32,707 nt of DNA. Origin: Staphylococcus pseudoxylosus (GTDB lineage: Bacteria; Bacillota; Bacilli; Staphylococcales; Staphylococcaceae). The notes below the pieces were generated by a model. It was not told the DNA's origin, made no database searches, and saw only the letters and a program-made list of their open reading frames with translations. The stretch is from contig NZ_RCVN01000019.1 of assembly GCF_003697915.1 (NCBI RefSeq), positions 1-32,707 of the forward strand. The letters are read 5' to 3'. This document shows, in pieces, positions 16,483 to 25,718 of the stretch. The position numbers and the translations under genes were made by a program. Numbering within the stretch: position 1 is the first letter of the stretch; each line of letters opens with the position of its first letter.

Positions 16483-17275
16483 ACGCTCCACTCCTTAAAG
16501 TTGTTGCTATATATATCCCATACAATGTATCTTTTCCAGATGATGATCCTACTTCTAACAATTGATTCATATGATACACCGTTGGTTGATGTTGCAACAC
16601 TAATATTTTCGAACTAAACAATCCTTTTAATGCGCTGTCCAAAAAGGCTGTAGCAACTATTGTTGTTAACTGTTCTTGAATAAGCTCCTGTATAACCTCT
16701 AAATTCCCATCACATATAAAAGGCTTCATGAAATGCACAAATAGCATGCCCGTTAAGATATCGTCACCTGAAGGAGTTAAACCTTGTCCTCTTCCAATCA
16801 AATAACGCAATGAAGATTTAACTGCCTTATCATCCTCTTGTTTCAATGACTCCATAATGGACTGCATTTTCAAATAAGAAAAATCTCCCTTGTTATACTC
16901 TGAAAAGTCATATGCTGTGCTGTTTTCATGCAACATTGACCATAATAATGGCTTTGAATTTAGCTGCACCTGACTCGCATGTATCGCTTGATTACGCCAA
17001 ATCAATTGGCAATTATCTGTAATAAACATTGCATTTGCAGTTATTTTTATAGGTTGATTTACAGCGATATTTTCTAACAGTTGTTTTTTAGTTTGATGAT
17101 CTACAGTAACGCCAAATGGAAACGTACCATTTTCGTCACTACCTATAAAAATAAGTTTTTGATCATCATTTACAATGTTGAAGCCTTTTTCAAAAATACT
17201 ATGCACATAAAACGTTTGTTGCTGTCCGAGTATTTCCTGGGCAATTGGCCCTATTGAACGCACATGGAAAATCAC
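16475..17275 (-). CDS. allH: Oxamate carbamoyltransferase subunit AllH (DUF2877, YlbF-like)
   Basis: This 266-residue soluble protein carries the DUF2877 signature GRGQGLTPSGDD (161-172) followed by ILTGMLFVHF. In E. coli the equivalent gene ylbF (allH) acts with fdrA and ylbE as the three-part oxamate carbamoyltransferase, which splits oxalurate with phosphate to oxamate and carbamoyl phosphate. The start is a GTG that overlaps the TGA stop of allG (GTGA at 17275-17272), a clear sign of translational coupling. Length matches the E. coli protein. The exact catalytic share of this subunit cannot be told from sequence. Confidence 0.85.
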   Translation of the reverse strand: MIFHVRSIGPIAQEILGQQQTFYVHSIFEKGFNIVNDDQKLIFIGSDENGTFPFGVTVDHQTKKQLLENIAVNQPIKITANAMFITDNCQLIWRNQAIHASQVQLNSKPLLWSMLHENSTAYDFSEYNKGDFSYLKMQSIMESLKQEDDKAVKSSLRYLIGRGQGLTPSGDDILTGMLFVHFMKPFICDGNLEVIQELIQEQLTTIVATAFLDSALKGLFSSKILVLQHQPTVYHMNQLLEVGSSSGKDTLYGIYIATTLRSGAYE

Positions 17276-18537
17276 GCTTTGAAGCCTAATTTTTCTGCAT
17301 ATGCCGTAATTGCTTTTTCAAAGCATTCGATTGGCGGATGTACTGTTCCAGCACCAATTTGACCGTAACCTGCAATTTTATGTGCAATACCTGTATTAAT
17401 TACAGGTGTGATTCCTGTCTCTACTACTTTTCGCGCATCTATACCTAAACACGCACCTCTAAAGTTCCATGTAGGGATTGCAAAGTTAGGATTTTCACCG
17501 ATACAAATTTCAGTCATTTCGTTGCTGATTTCTAAAGCGTCATCAAATCCACCTGTACCTACGAATCTTGTTACTGCAGGTGCAGCAATCATTGCCATAC
17601 CACCAACACCAATAGTTTCAGTAATAGCAGAGTCACCAATATCCGTATTAGCATCGTCTGCAGAATAACCTGTAAAATATAAACCTTGAGGCGTATTTAC
17701 CGGTGCAGTGAACCATTCGTCACCCATTCCAGCGATGCGCACACCAAAGTTTTCACCATTACGACATAATGCAGTCACAACTGTACCATGTTCAATTGTA
17801 CGTGCAGCATCCATCATAGCTTTACCTGTTGCCATCGCAATATTTAAGAAGAACTGGTCTGTATCAGCTAAAAATTGAAGTACTTCTGTACGTTTGTCTT
17901 GTTCTACGTCATCTAATGCAGCGATAATTGGTGTTACCTCTTTTAGAAATGCTAATGAAGCAGCTATATTACGTTGGTGGAATTCATCTCCCATCGCAAT
18001 GGCTTTCGCAATCAGTACATTTACGTTCAAACCATCTTTCATTTGTTTTAAAGCTTTACTAAGTACAGGACCTAAAACATCTTTCATCCAGTGCAAGCGG
18101 TTTACTACTGTTTCGTTGTAAGCGCCAAAGCGTAGGACTGCACCAATACCTTCATTCATTTGGCAGTAAGCCTCATTACCAGTTTCTCTATTTTCTACAA
18201 CTAAAACCGGCATATTTGCTGAGGTAATACCACCCATTGGTCCAACAGCTTTAACATGATGGCACGGAATAAATGTAATTTTATCGTTTTCTAGTAATGA
18301 ACGTGCATCTTCTTCATTGTTCGCCCATCCTTCAAACAAGATAGCGCCTACACATGATCCTTGCATAGGATCTGTCATATTTTCATATTTAATCGGTGGT
18401 CCCGCGTGTAACAGTACGTGATCTGTTAATTCAGGAATTTTTGATTTCGCTGGCACTACATCTACTAAAAACGGTGCTGCAGCAATCATTTTATCTATAA
18501 CTGCTTGGTTTGCTTCATCTATTGTTTTGTAACCCAT
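17272..18537 (-). CDS. allG: Oxamate carbamoyltransferase subunit AllG (DUF1116, YlbE-like)
   Basis: This 421-residue protein of the DUF1116 family has conserved stretches HAGPPIKYENMTDPMQGSCVGA, GPMGGITSANMPV, NGENFGVRIAGMGDEWFTAP and GAGTVHPPIECFEKA. It is the counterpart of E. coli YlbE (about 420 residues), renamed AllG as a subunit of oxamate carbamoyltransferase. It starts one base after the allF stop, with GAAGGAG inside allF, and overlaps allH by four bases. No membrane segment is seen. The N-terminal YKTIDEANQAVIDKMIAAAPF helix is well conserved in the family. Confidence 0.87.
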   Translation of the reverse strand: MGYKTIDEANQAVIDKMIAAAPFLVDVVPAKSKIPELTDHVLLHAGPPIKYENMTDPMQGSCVGAILFEGWANNEEDARSLLENDKITFIPCHHVKAVGPMGGITSANMPVLVVENRETGNEAYCQMNEGIGAVLRFGAYNETVVNRLHWMKDVLGPVLSKALKQMKDGLNVNVLIAKAIAMGDEFHQRNIAASLAFLKEVTPIIAALDDVEQDKRTEVLQFLADTDQFFLNIAMATGKAMMDAARTIEHGTVVTALCRNGENFGVRIAGMGDEWFTAPVNTPQGLYFTGYSADDANTDIGDSAITETIGVGGMAMIAAPAVTRFVGTGGFDDALEISNEMTEICIGENPNFAIPTWNFRGACLGIDARKVVETGITPVINTGIAHKIAGYGQIGAGTVHPPIECFEKAITAYAEKLGFKA

Positions 18538-18538
18538 G

Positions 18539-20299
18539 TTATACCGTCTCTCCTTCGAAATTATTTAAATATTGGAGTACTTTCATTAGTTTTTCGTCTC
18601 CACCAGCAATTGGACGCCAATTAAACTGAACAACTTCTGCGCCACCATCTTGAATCGCTGATGTGAAACTTTGTAGTCCAATATTAATTACGCTAGGTGT
18701 CATATTGATTAAATTCATCACTTTCTCATCAACTGTTAAATCTACTTGCTCTACTTCAAAAGATTTTATTTCACGGTTTGGTTGCGTCACATTACTACCA
18801 ATAATGTTTAACGCTGTACGTACCATTTGATCATTTGTGTCACATACTACAGCGCCAGCTGCTTCTAAAGTATTGATTTGTGCATGATAATCTTGATGAT
18901 CATGTTCTGTTCCAACTACAGTTGCTAATACTGCTAAAGAGCGTCCTTCTTCTTTTACTTTTTGAAGTATGTTTTTAATTGTTGGTGCTAATTCATTTGC
19001 CATATCATCATGACTACCATAGCCAATGACATTATCTAACATAATGACTGCAGTTGATGGGTCAGCTGATGATGTTTCTAACATTTCAATACGTTTTGAT
19101 GGGTCAATCATTGGATGTGGTCTACCTTGCGTATAGATATCATCACCGAAATCAATAATTTCATGATTTCCACCTTTGTATGAATAACCTTCTGGCGTTG
19201 CATCTGTTGAATCATCACCTAATGTATCTTTAACTAACATCGCTGCTTCAGATGCTAAAGTACCACCAGAGTAATAACCCTTGATACCATTTTGTTTTGC
19301 GTTTAAAGTCACCGAAATATTCTCTTTCACATGTGGTTTGAATTGTGGTGTTTCATCATTTGAAAGCTGAACAGAAATACGAGCAGCCTCTTCCAATGTA
19401 TACGCATGATAAATGTTTTCTTCAGTATACGTAGGTTTTGAACCTAAAAATAAAGTAACGACTGGTTTATCAATATTACGTAATAAATTCAACACTTTTT
19501 CTTCTACTTCTTTAGCTGGTGGCTTAGAAATAACAGTAATCACTTTAACTTTTGGATCTGAATTTAAAGCTTTTATGCTATCTAACATTGTGATTGCACC
19601 AACTTCAGTTGATAAATCACGTCCACCTGTACCTAGTGCATTCGTTACACCTTTACCCTCTCTATCGATAATCGTTGTAACTTCTTGAATACCTGTACCT
19701 GATGCACCTACGACACCGATATCACCTTGGTTGACTGTATTAGTAAACGCGAGTGGTAAACCATGAATAATTCCCGTACCACAGTCTGGTCCCATAACTA
19801 GTAATCCTTTATCGTGGGCCATTTTTTTCAGACGTACTTCATCTTCTTTAGCAACATTGTCACTGAACATAAAAACATTTAAATTGTGGTTCAAAGCATT
19901 TTCTGCTTCCATAGCTGCATATTGTCCAGGAATAGAGATTAACGCAAGATTAGGATTATTAGCTAATTCTAACGCGCGCTTCCAGTTTGAAGCTTCATCT
20001 TGTTTTTGTGCTTTATCGTCACTTTCATTTTTACCTTTTAATTCTGCTTCTACTTCTTGATTAACTTCTTCAACCTTATCTTTATCATCAGTATCAACAA
20101 CGATGACAATATCGTTTGGTTTCGCTTCTTCTAGCTCAGATGTACCTAAGCCAGATGATTTGAATATATCTTTATTAGCAGGTGTCCCCATCATAATAGA
20201 TACTTTATTAACACCTTCAATAGCAGATAATTTATTTGATAGTAGCATTAATACAATTGAATCTTGATACGTATTTTCTTTAATTATTGTGTATAACAT
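18539..20299 (-). CDS. allF: Oxamate carbamoyltransferase subunit AllF (FdrA, acyl-CoA synthetase-like)
   Basis: This 586-residue FdrA-family protein resembles succinyl-CoA synthetase alpha and beta parts fused. It has a nucleotide-binding VMGPDCGTGIIHGLPLAF (168-185) and a GVVGASGTGIQEV loop (195-207) where the CoA-ligase family has its active-site region, then GTGGRDLSTEVG. The C-terminal half has GYYSGGTLASEAAMLV and DNVIGYGSH. E. coli FdrA has about 555 residues; the extra length is largely a charged segment at about 72-106 rich in Glu, Lys, Asp and Gln, probably a flexible linker. Its role is as the large part of the enzyme that phosphorolyses oxalurate. GGAGG precedes ATG 20299, 15 bases after allD. 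Confidence 0.88.
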   Translation of the reverse strand: MLYTIIKENTYQDSIVLMLLSNKLSAIEGVNKVSIMMGTPANKDIFKSSGLGTSELEEAKPNDIVIVVDTDDKDKVEEVNQEVEAELKGKNESDDKAQKQDEASNWKRALELANNPNLALISIPGQYAAMEAENALNHNLNVFMFSDNVAKEDEVRLKKMAHDKGLLVMGPDCGTGIIHGLPLAFTNTVNQGDIGVVGASGTGIQEVTTIIDREGKGVTNALGTGGRDLSTEVGAITMLDSIKALNSDPKVKVITVISKPPAKEVEEKVLNLLRNIDKPVVTLFLGSKPTYTEENIYHAYTLEEAARISVQLSNDETPQFKPHVKENISVTLNAKQNGIKGYYSGGTLASEAAMLVKDTLGDDSTDATPEGYSYKGGNHEIIDFGDDIYTQGRPHPMIDPSKRIEMLETSSADPSTAVIMLDNVIGYGSHDDMANELAPTIKNILQKVKEEGRSLAVLATVVGTEHDHQDYHAQINTLEAAGAVVCDTNDQMVRTALNIIGSNVTQPNREIKSFEVEQVDLTVDEKVMNLINMTPSVINIGLQSFTSAIQDGGAEVVQFNWRPIAGGDEKLMKVLQYLNNFEGETV

Positions 20300-20314
20300 C
20301 TTATGCCTCCATTA

Positions 20315-21364
20315 TTATTCTGCGAATCTATTTTTTCCGTGGTAACGATCATAATGTACATCATCCGAAATTAAGTATTCATAGATGTCATCAACAATTT
20401 CTATACCATTTTCGTCATATTTTTCACTGCGCATACGACCACGTTCACCAGGATAGAAAATTTCACCATATCCTTCCGCAGCAGGTTGTGCTTTAAGTTC
20501 ATCTAACATAGTTGAAATACGTGTCTTAAACAGGTCTAAGTCAGTGAAAAACGCCGGGTTGATTACAATATGCAATTGTCCTAAATCTCGTCCCTTGGTT
20601 AAATCTTTATACATTGATGATACGTGTACACCATGAGGGACACCTAATAAACTACCGGATAGAATATCGACCATCATCATTAAGCCATAACCTTTAGGTC
20701 CAGCTACTGGAACGAGTGCATGTACATCTCTAGCGTCAGTTGTCGGTTCGCCTTGTGCATCAACTGCCCATGTATCTGGGATAGATAAATGTTTCGCTCT
20801 TGCATCAAGTACTTTCCCCCACGCTTGTACTGTCGTTGCCATATCAAATGTAATAATACGGTCGTCATTTGATGGTGCACTAAATGCAATCGGGTTAGTT
20901 CCAAAGTAAGGTTCTGTACCGCCAAACGGTACTACCATTGGATCTGATTGACACATACTAATACCAACCATGTTCTCTTTTGCAGCCATTTCGACGAAGT
21001 AACCCAGTGCCCCACTATGAGAAATGTGCTTCATACCAACAACCGCAACACCGCTCTCTTTAGCCATTGCAATAGCTTTTTCCATTGCTTGTTTCGCAGC
21101 TTGGTGACCAGGGCCATTGTCCCCTTCAAAGACTGCAGCTGAAGGTCCTGTTTGTTCAAATTGATAGTTTGGATTAGCTGTTATGCCACCTTTAGCAATG
21201 CGTTCTGCATAATACTCAACTCTGACAGCACCATGAGAATGGATGCCTCTGTGATCTGCAAATGTCAATACGTCGGCAACATCTTGTGCCGCACTTTCAT
21301 TTAATCCAGCTTTTACCAATTTATTTTTCATGAGTTCAAGTAATTGTTCTTTCGATACACGCAT
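20315..21364 (-). CDS. allD: Ureidoglycolate dehydrogenase (AllD), copy 1
   Basis: This 349-residue NAD-dependent dehydrogenase of the LDH2/MDH2 family oxidises (S)-ureidoglycolate to oxalurate. It follows E. coli AllD almost motif by motif: RGIHSHGAVRVEYYAERI (39-56), catalytic His116 in KHISHSGALGYF, CQSDPMVVPFGGTEPYFGTN, FDMATTVQAWGKVLDAR and IPDTWAVDAQGEPTTDA, then GPKGYGLMMMVDILSG. The ending EIVDDIYEYLI also agrees. Compared with the second copy it is closer to E. coli AllD in the N-terminal helix and the end. GAGGAGG lies 6 bases before ATG 21364. allF follows after 15 bases. Confidence 0.92.
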   Translation of the reverse strand: MRVSKEQLLELMKNKLVKAGLNESAAQDVADVLTFADHRGIHSHGAVRVEYYAERIAKGGITANPNYQFEQTGPSAAVFEGDNGPGHQAAKQAMEKAIAMAKESGVAVVGMKHISHSGALGYFVEMAAKENMVGISMCQSDPMVVPFGGTEPYFGTNPIAFSAPSNDDRIITFDMATTVQAWGKVLDARAKHLSIPDTWAVDAQGEPTTDARDVHALVPVAGPKGYGLMMMVDILSGSLLGVPHGVHVSSMYKDLTKGRDLGQLHIVINPAFFTDLDLFKTRISTMLDELKAQPAAEGYGEIFYPGERGRMRSEKYDENGIEIVDDIYEYLISDDVHYDRYHGKNRFAE

Positions 21365-21396
21365 ACGAAAACCTCCTCACTTTATAGTCAATTCCA

Positions 21397-21517
21397 CTAA
21401 GTTTCATCTACGTTTAGTCTATTTATTGCATTAAAAAGGAAGCTACTTGGGAGAGTAAGCTTAGTCTTTAAATGTACGCCTTCATACATTTCATAACGTT
21501 CCCATTTCACTTCCTTT
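21397..21517 (-). other. Structured spacer between the two allD genes, with a possible 37-codon frame
   Basis: The 161-base gap is unusually long for this operon. On the minus strand an outer stem AAAGGAAG/CTTCCTTT (21517-21510 with 21442-21435) and an inner GGGA/TCCC are separated by matching 6-base bulges, and inside is a 7-bp AAATGTA/TACATTT hairpin (21491-21470). Five T follow the outer stem. A GTG frame of 37 codons (21510-21397, beginning VKWERYEMYEGVHLK) fills the gap, but its only ribosome binding site abuts the start. It may be a partial terminator or processing site. Confidence 0.3.
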
Positions 21518-21525
21518 AGTTTTAT

Positions 21526-22557
21526 TTAATACAGTTGCTCTGATACTAAATAGTCATAAATACTTTCAGCGACTGGAATACCACTTTTAGCATAACGATG
21601 TTTTACTGTTTCCTGGATTTCTCCAGGATAGTAGACTTGTTCAAATCCTTGTGCTGGTTTGATATCATGTAACTCATCAACCATTTCAGAGACTTTTTCT
21701 AAAAATAATGTTTCATCTCCAAAATAAGCTGGATTGATTACAATATGAAACTGCCCTAATCTACGGTACTGGCTTAAGTCCTTATACATTGAAGTGACGT
21801 GTTGACCGAATGGCAATCCTAGGAGGCTACCTGCTAAGATATCCACCATCATCATTAGTCCATATCCCTTAGGTCCTGCAACTGGCAATAATGCCGCCAC
21901 TTCGAATGGGTCGGTTGTCGGTTCGCCTTGATTATCCACCGCCCATGTATCTGGGATTGATTTATGTTTGGAACGCGCATCCAAGATTTTTCCCCATGCT
22001 TGCACTGTTGTTGCCATATCGAACAAAATTGGTTCGCCCGATTGTCGTGGTGCAGCAAAGGCAATAGGATTCGTGCCGAAGTATGGCTTCGTACCACCGT
22101 ATGGGACCACCATTGGATCTGATTGACATACTGTAATGGCTACCATTCCTCGTTTGGCAGCTTGTTCTGCAAAATAACCAATAGCACCACTATGACCCAT
22201 TTCTTTAACACCTACCATACCAATACCGCTTTTCTCAGCCATGGTGATAGCTTCTTCCATTGCCTGATACGCAACATAATGTCCTACTGCATTATCTCCA
22301 AAATAAGTTCCAGCTGAAGGTCCATTTTGCGTAAATTCAAAACTAGGTTCTAAATTATAACCTTGCTTTGAAATACGTTCTGCATAATATTGCATACGCA
22401 CGGACCCATGAGAGTGGATGCCACGCTCATCAGCAAATATCATAAGGTCAGCCGTTTTGTCTGCTTGTACTTCAGGAAGACCAGCTTGCGTCAATTTTTT
22501 CTTGAACAGTTCACGTAATTTATCTCTTTCAACGTATACTAACGTCTCTTCTTCCAT
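21526..22557 (-). CDS. Ureidoglycolate dehydrogenase-like protein (AllD family), copy 2
   Basis: This 343-residue LDH2/MDH2-family dehydrogenase is closely related to the neighbouring allD product. It shares RGIHSHGSVRMQYYAERIS, His122 in GHSGAIGYF, CQSDPMVVPYGGTKPYFGTN, FDMATTVQAWGKILDARSKH, IPDTWAVDNQGEPTTDP and GPKGYGLMMMVDILAG, so the active site looks complete. The ATG at 22557 is used because AAGGAAGG lies 9 bases ahead and overlaps the allE stop; the TTG at 22566 is less likely. Having two adjacent copies suggests duplication and possible divergence in substrate (other 2-hydroxy ureides) or cofactor. Which one is the main ureidoglycolate enzyme is not certain. Confidence 0.85.
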   Translation of the reverse strand: MEEETLVYVERDKLRELFKKKLTQAGLPEVQADKTADLMIFADERGIHSHGSVRMQYYAERISKQGYNLEPSFEFTQNGPSAGTYFGDNAVGHYVAYQAMEEAITMAEKSGIGMVGVKEMGHSGAIGYFAEQAAKRGMVAITVCQSDPMVVPYGGTKPYFGTNPIAFAAPRQSGEPILFDMATTVQAWGKILDARSKHKSIPDTWAVDNQGEPTTDPFEVAALLPVAGPKGYGLMMMVDILAGSLLGLPFGQHVTSMYKDLSQYRRLGQFHIVINPAYFGDETLFLEKVSEMVDELHDIKPAQGFEQVYYPGEIQETVKHRYAKSGIPVAESIYDYLVSEQLY

Positions 22558-22572
22558 CGTTAACAACCTTCC

Positions 22573-23361
22573 TTAAATTTCAATATCTCTATTAGCATCT
22601 TTTGAATAGATATATGCAAATGGTTCATCTAAACCTACTGCATATGTCGCTTGAGGCGCATAGGCACCCATAAAGATATAATCTCCTTTATCAACTGGCA
22701 TCCATTCATTATCTAAGTTGTACATGCCACGTCCACTTAAGATATAAGCACCGTGTTCTTGTACATGTGTTTCGATATAGCCATGAGACGCACCCGGTTT
22801 AAATGATAAAATATGAATATTCATATCATACGCAAGTTCTTTTGGTAAAAGATCTAAAATTTTCACTTCTTCCATACCTTCATATGGTTCTTGCACCATG
22901 TCATTAACATTTCCAGTAACTACTTCTGGTGTATATCCTTCTAATGGCTGGTAACGTTTTTTGTATAAAAATACTCTACTATCATTATTTTGATTACTGT
23001 TTTCAAACGTCATAACTTGATGAGCTGGAACATATAAATAACCGCCTGCGCTTAACTCATACTTTTTATCATCTGCATATGCATTAATGTTACCGTATTC
23101 AACATAAATAAATGTTTGTACACCGTTACCACCAAAGCCTTGTTTGTTACCGCCTTGATTTTTTAAAGTAACTAAATAATCAACAAAACGAGCGCCTAAC
23201 CTTGGAGATCCCATGATTGTTACATCACAATCTTCGAAACCTGGCACTACATTATTAACTAAGCCATCTGGCGTAATTACTGCATAATTATCCTTTTTAA
23301 TTACTGAACGTGTTTCTAATAAGCCTTCTCTATAACCTTGATTGTGGTTTAAATAACCCAT
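22573..23361 (-). CDS. allE: (S)-ureidoglycine aminohydrolase
   Basis: This 262-residue bicupin manganese enzyme converts (S)-ureidoglycine to (S)-ureidoglycolate and ammonia. The N-terminus [19 protein letters not shown] and internal [30 protein letters not shown] are nearly those of E. coli AllE (YlbA). The metal-binding set Glu197, His199, His203 ([11 protein letters not shown]) and Gln237 (APQATY) is intact in the C-terminal cupin, as is the ending [10 protein letters not shown]. The ribosome binding site AAAGGAG precedes ATG 23361. It is 111 bases downstream of allC, a gap that might hold a second weak promoter, and 15 bases ahead of an allD copy. Confidence 0.93.
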   Translation of the reverse strand: MGYLNHNQGYREGLLETRSVIKKDNYAVITPDGLVNNVVPGFEDCDVTIMGSPRLGARFVDYLVTLKNQGGNKQGFGGNGVQTFIYVEYGNINAYADDKKYELSAGGYLYVPAHQVMTFENSNQNNDSRVFLYKKRYQPLEGYTPEVVTGNVNDMVQEPYEGMEEVKILDLLPKELAYDMNIHILSFKPGASHGYIETHVQEHGAYILSGRGMYNLDNEWMPVDKGDYIFMGAYAPQATYAVGLDEPFAYIYSKDANRDIEI

Positions 23362-23472
23362 AAAAACATTACTCCTTTTCTCTTTTTGGAATTATTATTT
23401 TATAATCATTTTCTCGTTAAAAATTGCTGAACCATCATTGTTTAATTGCTTTAATCAGTAGTTATTTAACGC

Positions 23473-24705
23473 TTATTCTTTATAAGCAAGTTGATACAAT
23501 ACTTGTTTGAGCACCTCTATACCTTTAACCAAATCTTCAATATCAGTCTCTTCTGTAACATTGTGACTCACACCATTAATAGATGGGACAAACAACATTG
23601 CGGTCGGTATGTATTTAGCAAAGATTTGAGAATCGTGTCCTGCACCTGATGGCATTATTTTACTATCATTAGAACCAACTACTTGTTCAGCAGCTTGTTC
23701 TACTACTTTGACCAAACTTTCATCCATCATGGTCGGCGCTTCGTCCATCCATAAGTTAATGTCGTATTCGACACCTTCTTGTTCTGATACCGTTTTGATG
23801 CAATCATCAATCGTTTGTGCAAAATCATTCAACGCTGCTTGATTGATGTGTCTACAATCAATTGAAAAAGTAACCTCACCTGGCACTACGTTCACTGTGT
23901 TTGGCACTGGATCAACGCGGCCAAAAGTAATAACTAGCGGGTCTCCAATCGCTCTTGCTTTATCAGTTAGCTCTGTTGCGATTTTACTGAAAGCAACTAC
24001 TGCATCTCTTCTTAATCCCATCGGTGTTGTTCCCGCATGGTTTGCTTCACCTTTCAAATTAATTGTGTAACGTTTTTGTCCCACAATGCCATTGACGACG
24101 CCGATTGCTTTCTTCTCAGTTTCCAATACTTTGCCTTGTTCAATATGTACTTCAATAAATGACTTAATATAGCTATAATCATTATCTTCACTGCGATAAT
24201 CAAAACCAGCGTTATTCATCGCTGCTTTAAAATTAATACCTTCACCATCAGCAATGTCATTCACGTCTTCACGATTCGCTAAGTTAAAGAAATTTTTGCT
24301 TCCCCAAAACGCATACGGGAAACGGCTACCTTCTTCTTCAGCTAACGCCAAGACTTCAAGTGAACGTAGTGGTTGACCATGCTCAGCTTTCAATGATTGC
24401 ATTGCAACTAACGCTGCTAATACACCAAACTGACCATCTAAATGACCACCTTCAACAACAGTATCAATATGTGATCCAGACATAATTGTCTCTTCTGGAT
24501 ATTTACTACCTTCAATACGTCCTTTTAAATTACCAACACTATCGAAGCTAGCTTCAAATCCTTCTTTTTCTAATGTATGTTTTAATTCATGTACAGCATT
24601 TGACCACTCATCTGAATATAGTAAGCGCGTAATACCGCCACCGTTTAATCCACCAAAACCGGTGAATTTTTTATCTAAAGATTCAAAAGAAGATCGTATG
24701 TCCAT
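23473..24705 (-). CDS. allC: Allantoate amidohydrolase
   Basis: This 410-residue M20-family metallohydrolase releases ammonia and CO2 from allantoate to give (S)-ureidoglycine. Metal-binding residues are His79 in MSGSHIDTVVEGGHLDGQFG, Asp90, and Glu124/Glu125 in AEEEGSRFPYAFWGSKNF. The latter stretch is the AllC form of the motif and sets it apart from general carbamoylases. Later motifs are VHIEQG, GEANHAGTTPMGLRRDA, PSGAGHD and NGVSHNVTE. The ATG at 24705 is chosen because AAGGAG lies about 9 bases upstream; the ATG at 24726 precedes that site. It is the first gene of the ureide operon, with a promoter and cre site about 30-60 bases ahead. Confidence 0.9.
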   Translation of the reverse strand: MDIRSSFESLDKKFTGFGGLNGGGITRLLYSDEWSNAVHELKHTLEKEGFEASFDSVGNLKGRIEGSKYPEETIMSGSHIDTVVEGGHLDGQFGVLAALVAMQSLKAEHGQPLRSLEVLALAEEEGSRFPYAFWGSKNFFNLANREDVNDIADGEGINFKAAMNNAGFDYRSEDNDYSYIKSFIEVHIEQGKVLETEKKAIGVVNGIVGQKRYTINLKGEANHAGTTPMGLRRDAVVAFSKIATELTDKARAIGDPLVITFGRVDPVPNTVNVVPGEVTFSIDCRHINQAALNDFAQTIDDCIKTVSEQEGVEYDINLWMDEAPTMMDESLVKVVEQAAEQVVGSNDSKIMPSGAGHDSQIFAKYIPTAMLFVPSINGVSHNVTEETDIEDLVKGIEVLKQVLYQLAYKE

Positions 24706-24730
24706 TAAATTCAACTCCTTTTTCATTTCA

Positions 24731-24790
24731 TAACCAATTATAAGCGTTTACATTTTAGTTATCATTCACATTTCTAACAATAATGGTTAA
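24731..24790. promoter_or_regulatory. Divergent ureide control region: allC promoter, overlapping cre site and paired TAACCA/TGGTTA elements
   Basis: On the minus strand ATGATA (24765-24760) and TATAAT (24742-24737) are 17 bases apart and drive allC. The cre TGTAAACGCTTATA (24752-24739) matches TGWAANCGNTNWCA at all but one position and covers part of the -10 box, so CcpA binding should block transcription. TAACCAATT (24731-24739) and AATGGTTAA (24782-24790) are inverted copies flanking the promoter. They resemble the TTGGTTAA core of the B. subtilis PucR box, but imperfectly. Confidence 0.7.
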
Positions 24791-24877
24791 GACTTTTATT
24801 CGATTTATACAAATACTTCTAAACATTTCTTTGAGATACTATAGTTAGCAAATTTTATATATAGGAGGATGATAGGT

Positions 24878-25699
24878 TTGTCTCAATATCATTCTGAAAT
24901 GATGACTGAGGATGGATTCACCTTACCTTTCACAGTTATTGAAGCAAAAAGCAAACATCCAAAAGGCGTTATCACGTACTTTCATGGTGGCGGATTAATC
25001 TTTGGGAGCCCTGACGATCTTCCACAGAATTACATAGACTTATTAACACAAGACTTTCATCTCGTTCTTGCTTCTTACCGTCTCGCACCTGAAAGTAATA
25101 TAAATACAATTATTAGTGATGCTTTACTGCAATGTGATGCGACTAAACAACGCTATCCATCATTACCTTTATTTACATTCGGTCGTTCTGCAGGTGCTTT
25201 TTTAGCAATGATTGTCGCAACACACCGTCAGGTTGATGGCATTGTTGATTTTTATGGTTATTGCCGTGTACATGTACCATCATTTTTAAGACCAAATTCG
25301 CAGTATCAAGCACTATCATCTAAAATCACTCCTGAGATACTCAACCAATTGATTCAACAGCAACCGTTAACCACTGGACCTATGCAAGCCAGATACTCTA
25401 TTTATATACATGCACGTGGAGAAGCTAAATGGCTAGATTATTTAGGCATTCAGACCTCAACGCAAAGTGATTATAATATTTCACCTCAGCAACTCAATCA
25501 CTTTCCACCAACGTTCATTGTCCATTGTATCAATGATCCAGATGTGCCATATAGCGAAAGTGAATATATCTATCAAAACGTGAAAAATTGTCATATGGAA
25601 ACTTTAGAAGATAACCAACATGACTTTGATAGAACAGTAAATGAAACTAGCATTAATTTATATAAGAAGGCCGTACATTTTTTAAACCAACGCATTTAA
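24878..25699 (+). CDS. Alpha/beta hydrolase of unknown substrate, divergent from allC
   Basis: This 273-residue alpha/beta hydrolase is of the hormone-sensitive-lipase-like type: oxyanion motif HGGG (36-39) in YFHGGGLIFGSP, LVLASYRLAPE, nucleophile Ser104 in FGRSAGAF, probable acid in CINDPDVP and probable His in DNQHDFD. The start is taken as the TTG at 24878 because AGGAGG lies 9 bases upstream; the ATG at 24869 touches that site. No signal peptide is seen. It shares a control region with allC and is followed 19 bases later by an M20 hydrolase, so it likely serves the same pathway, perhaps by opening an ester or amide of a ureide. The substrate is not known. Confidence 0.78.
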   Translation: MSQYHSEMMTEDGFTLPFTVIEAKSKHPKGVITYFHGGGLIFGSPDDLPQNYIDLLTQDFHLVLASYRLAPESNINTIISDALLQCDATKQRYPSLPLFTFGRSAGAFLAMIVATHRQVDGIVDFYGYCRVHVPSFLRPNSQYQALSSKITPEILNQLIQQQPLTTGPMQARYSIYIHARGEAKWLDYLGIQTSTQSDYNISPQQLNHFPPTFIVHCINDPDVPYSESEYIYQNVKNCHMETLEDNQHDFDRTVNETSINLYKKAVHFLNQRI

Positions 25700-25718
25700 T
25701 TGAAGGAGAATGTTTATA

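Noticed and set aside
23455..23475. Second cre-like string (AATAAGCGTTAAAT) near the allC stop
   Set aside because: It matches too few consensus positions and overlaps the end of the coding sequence.
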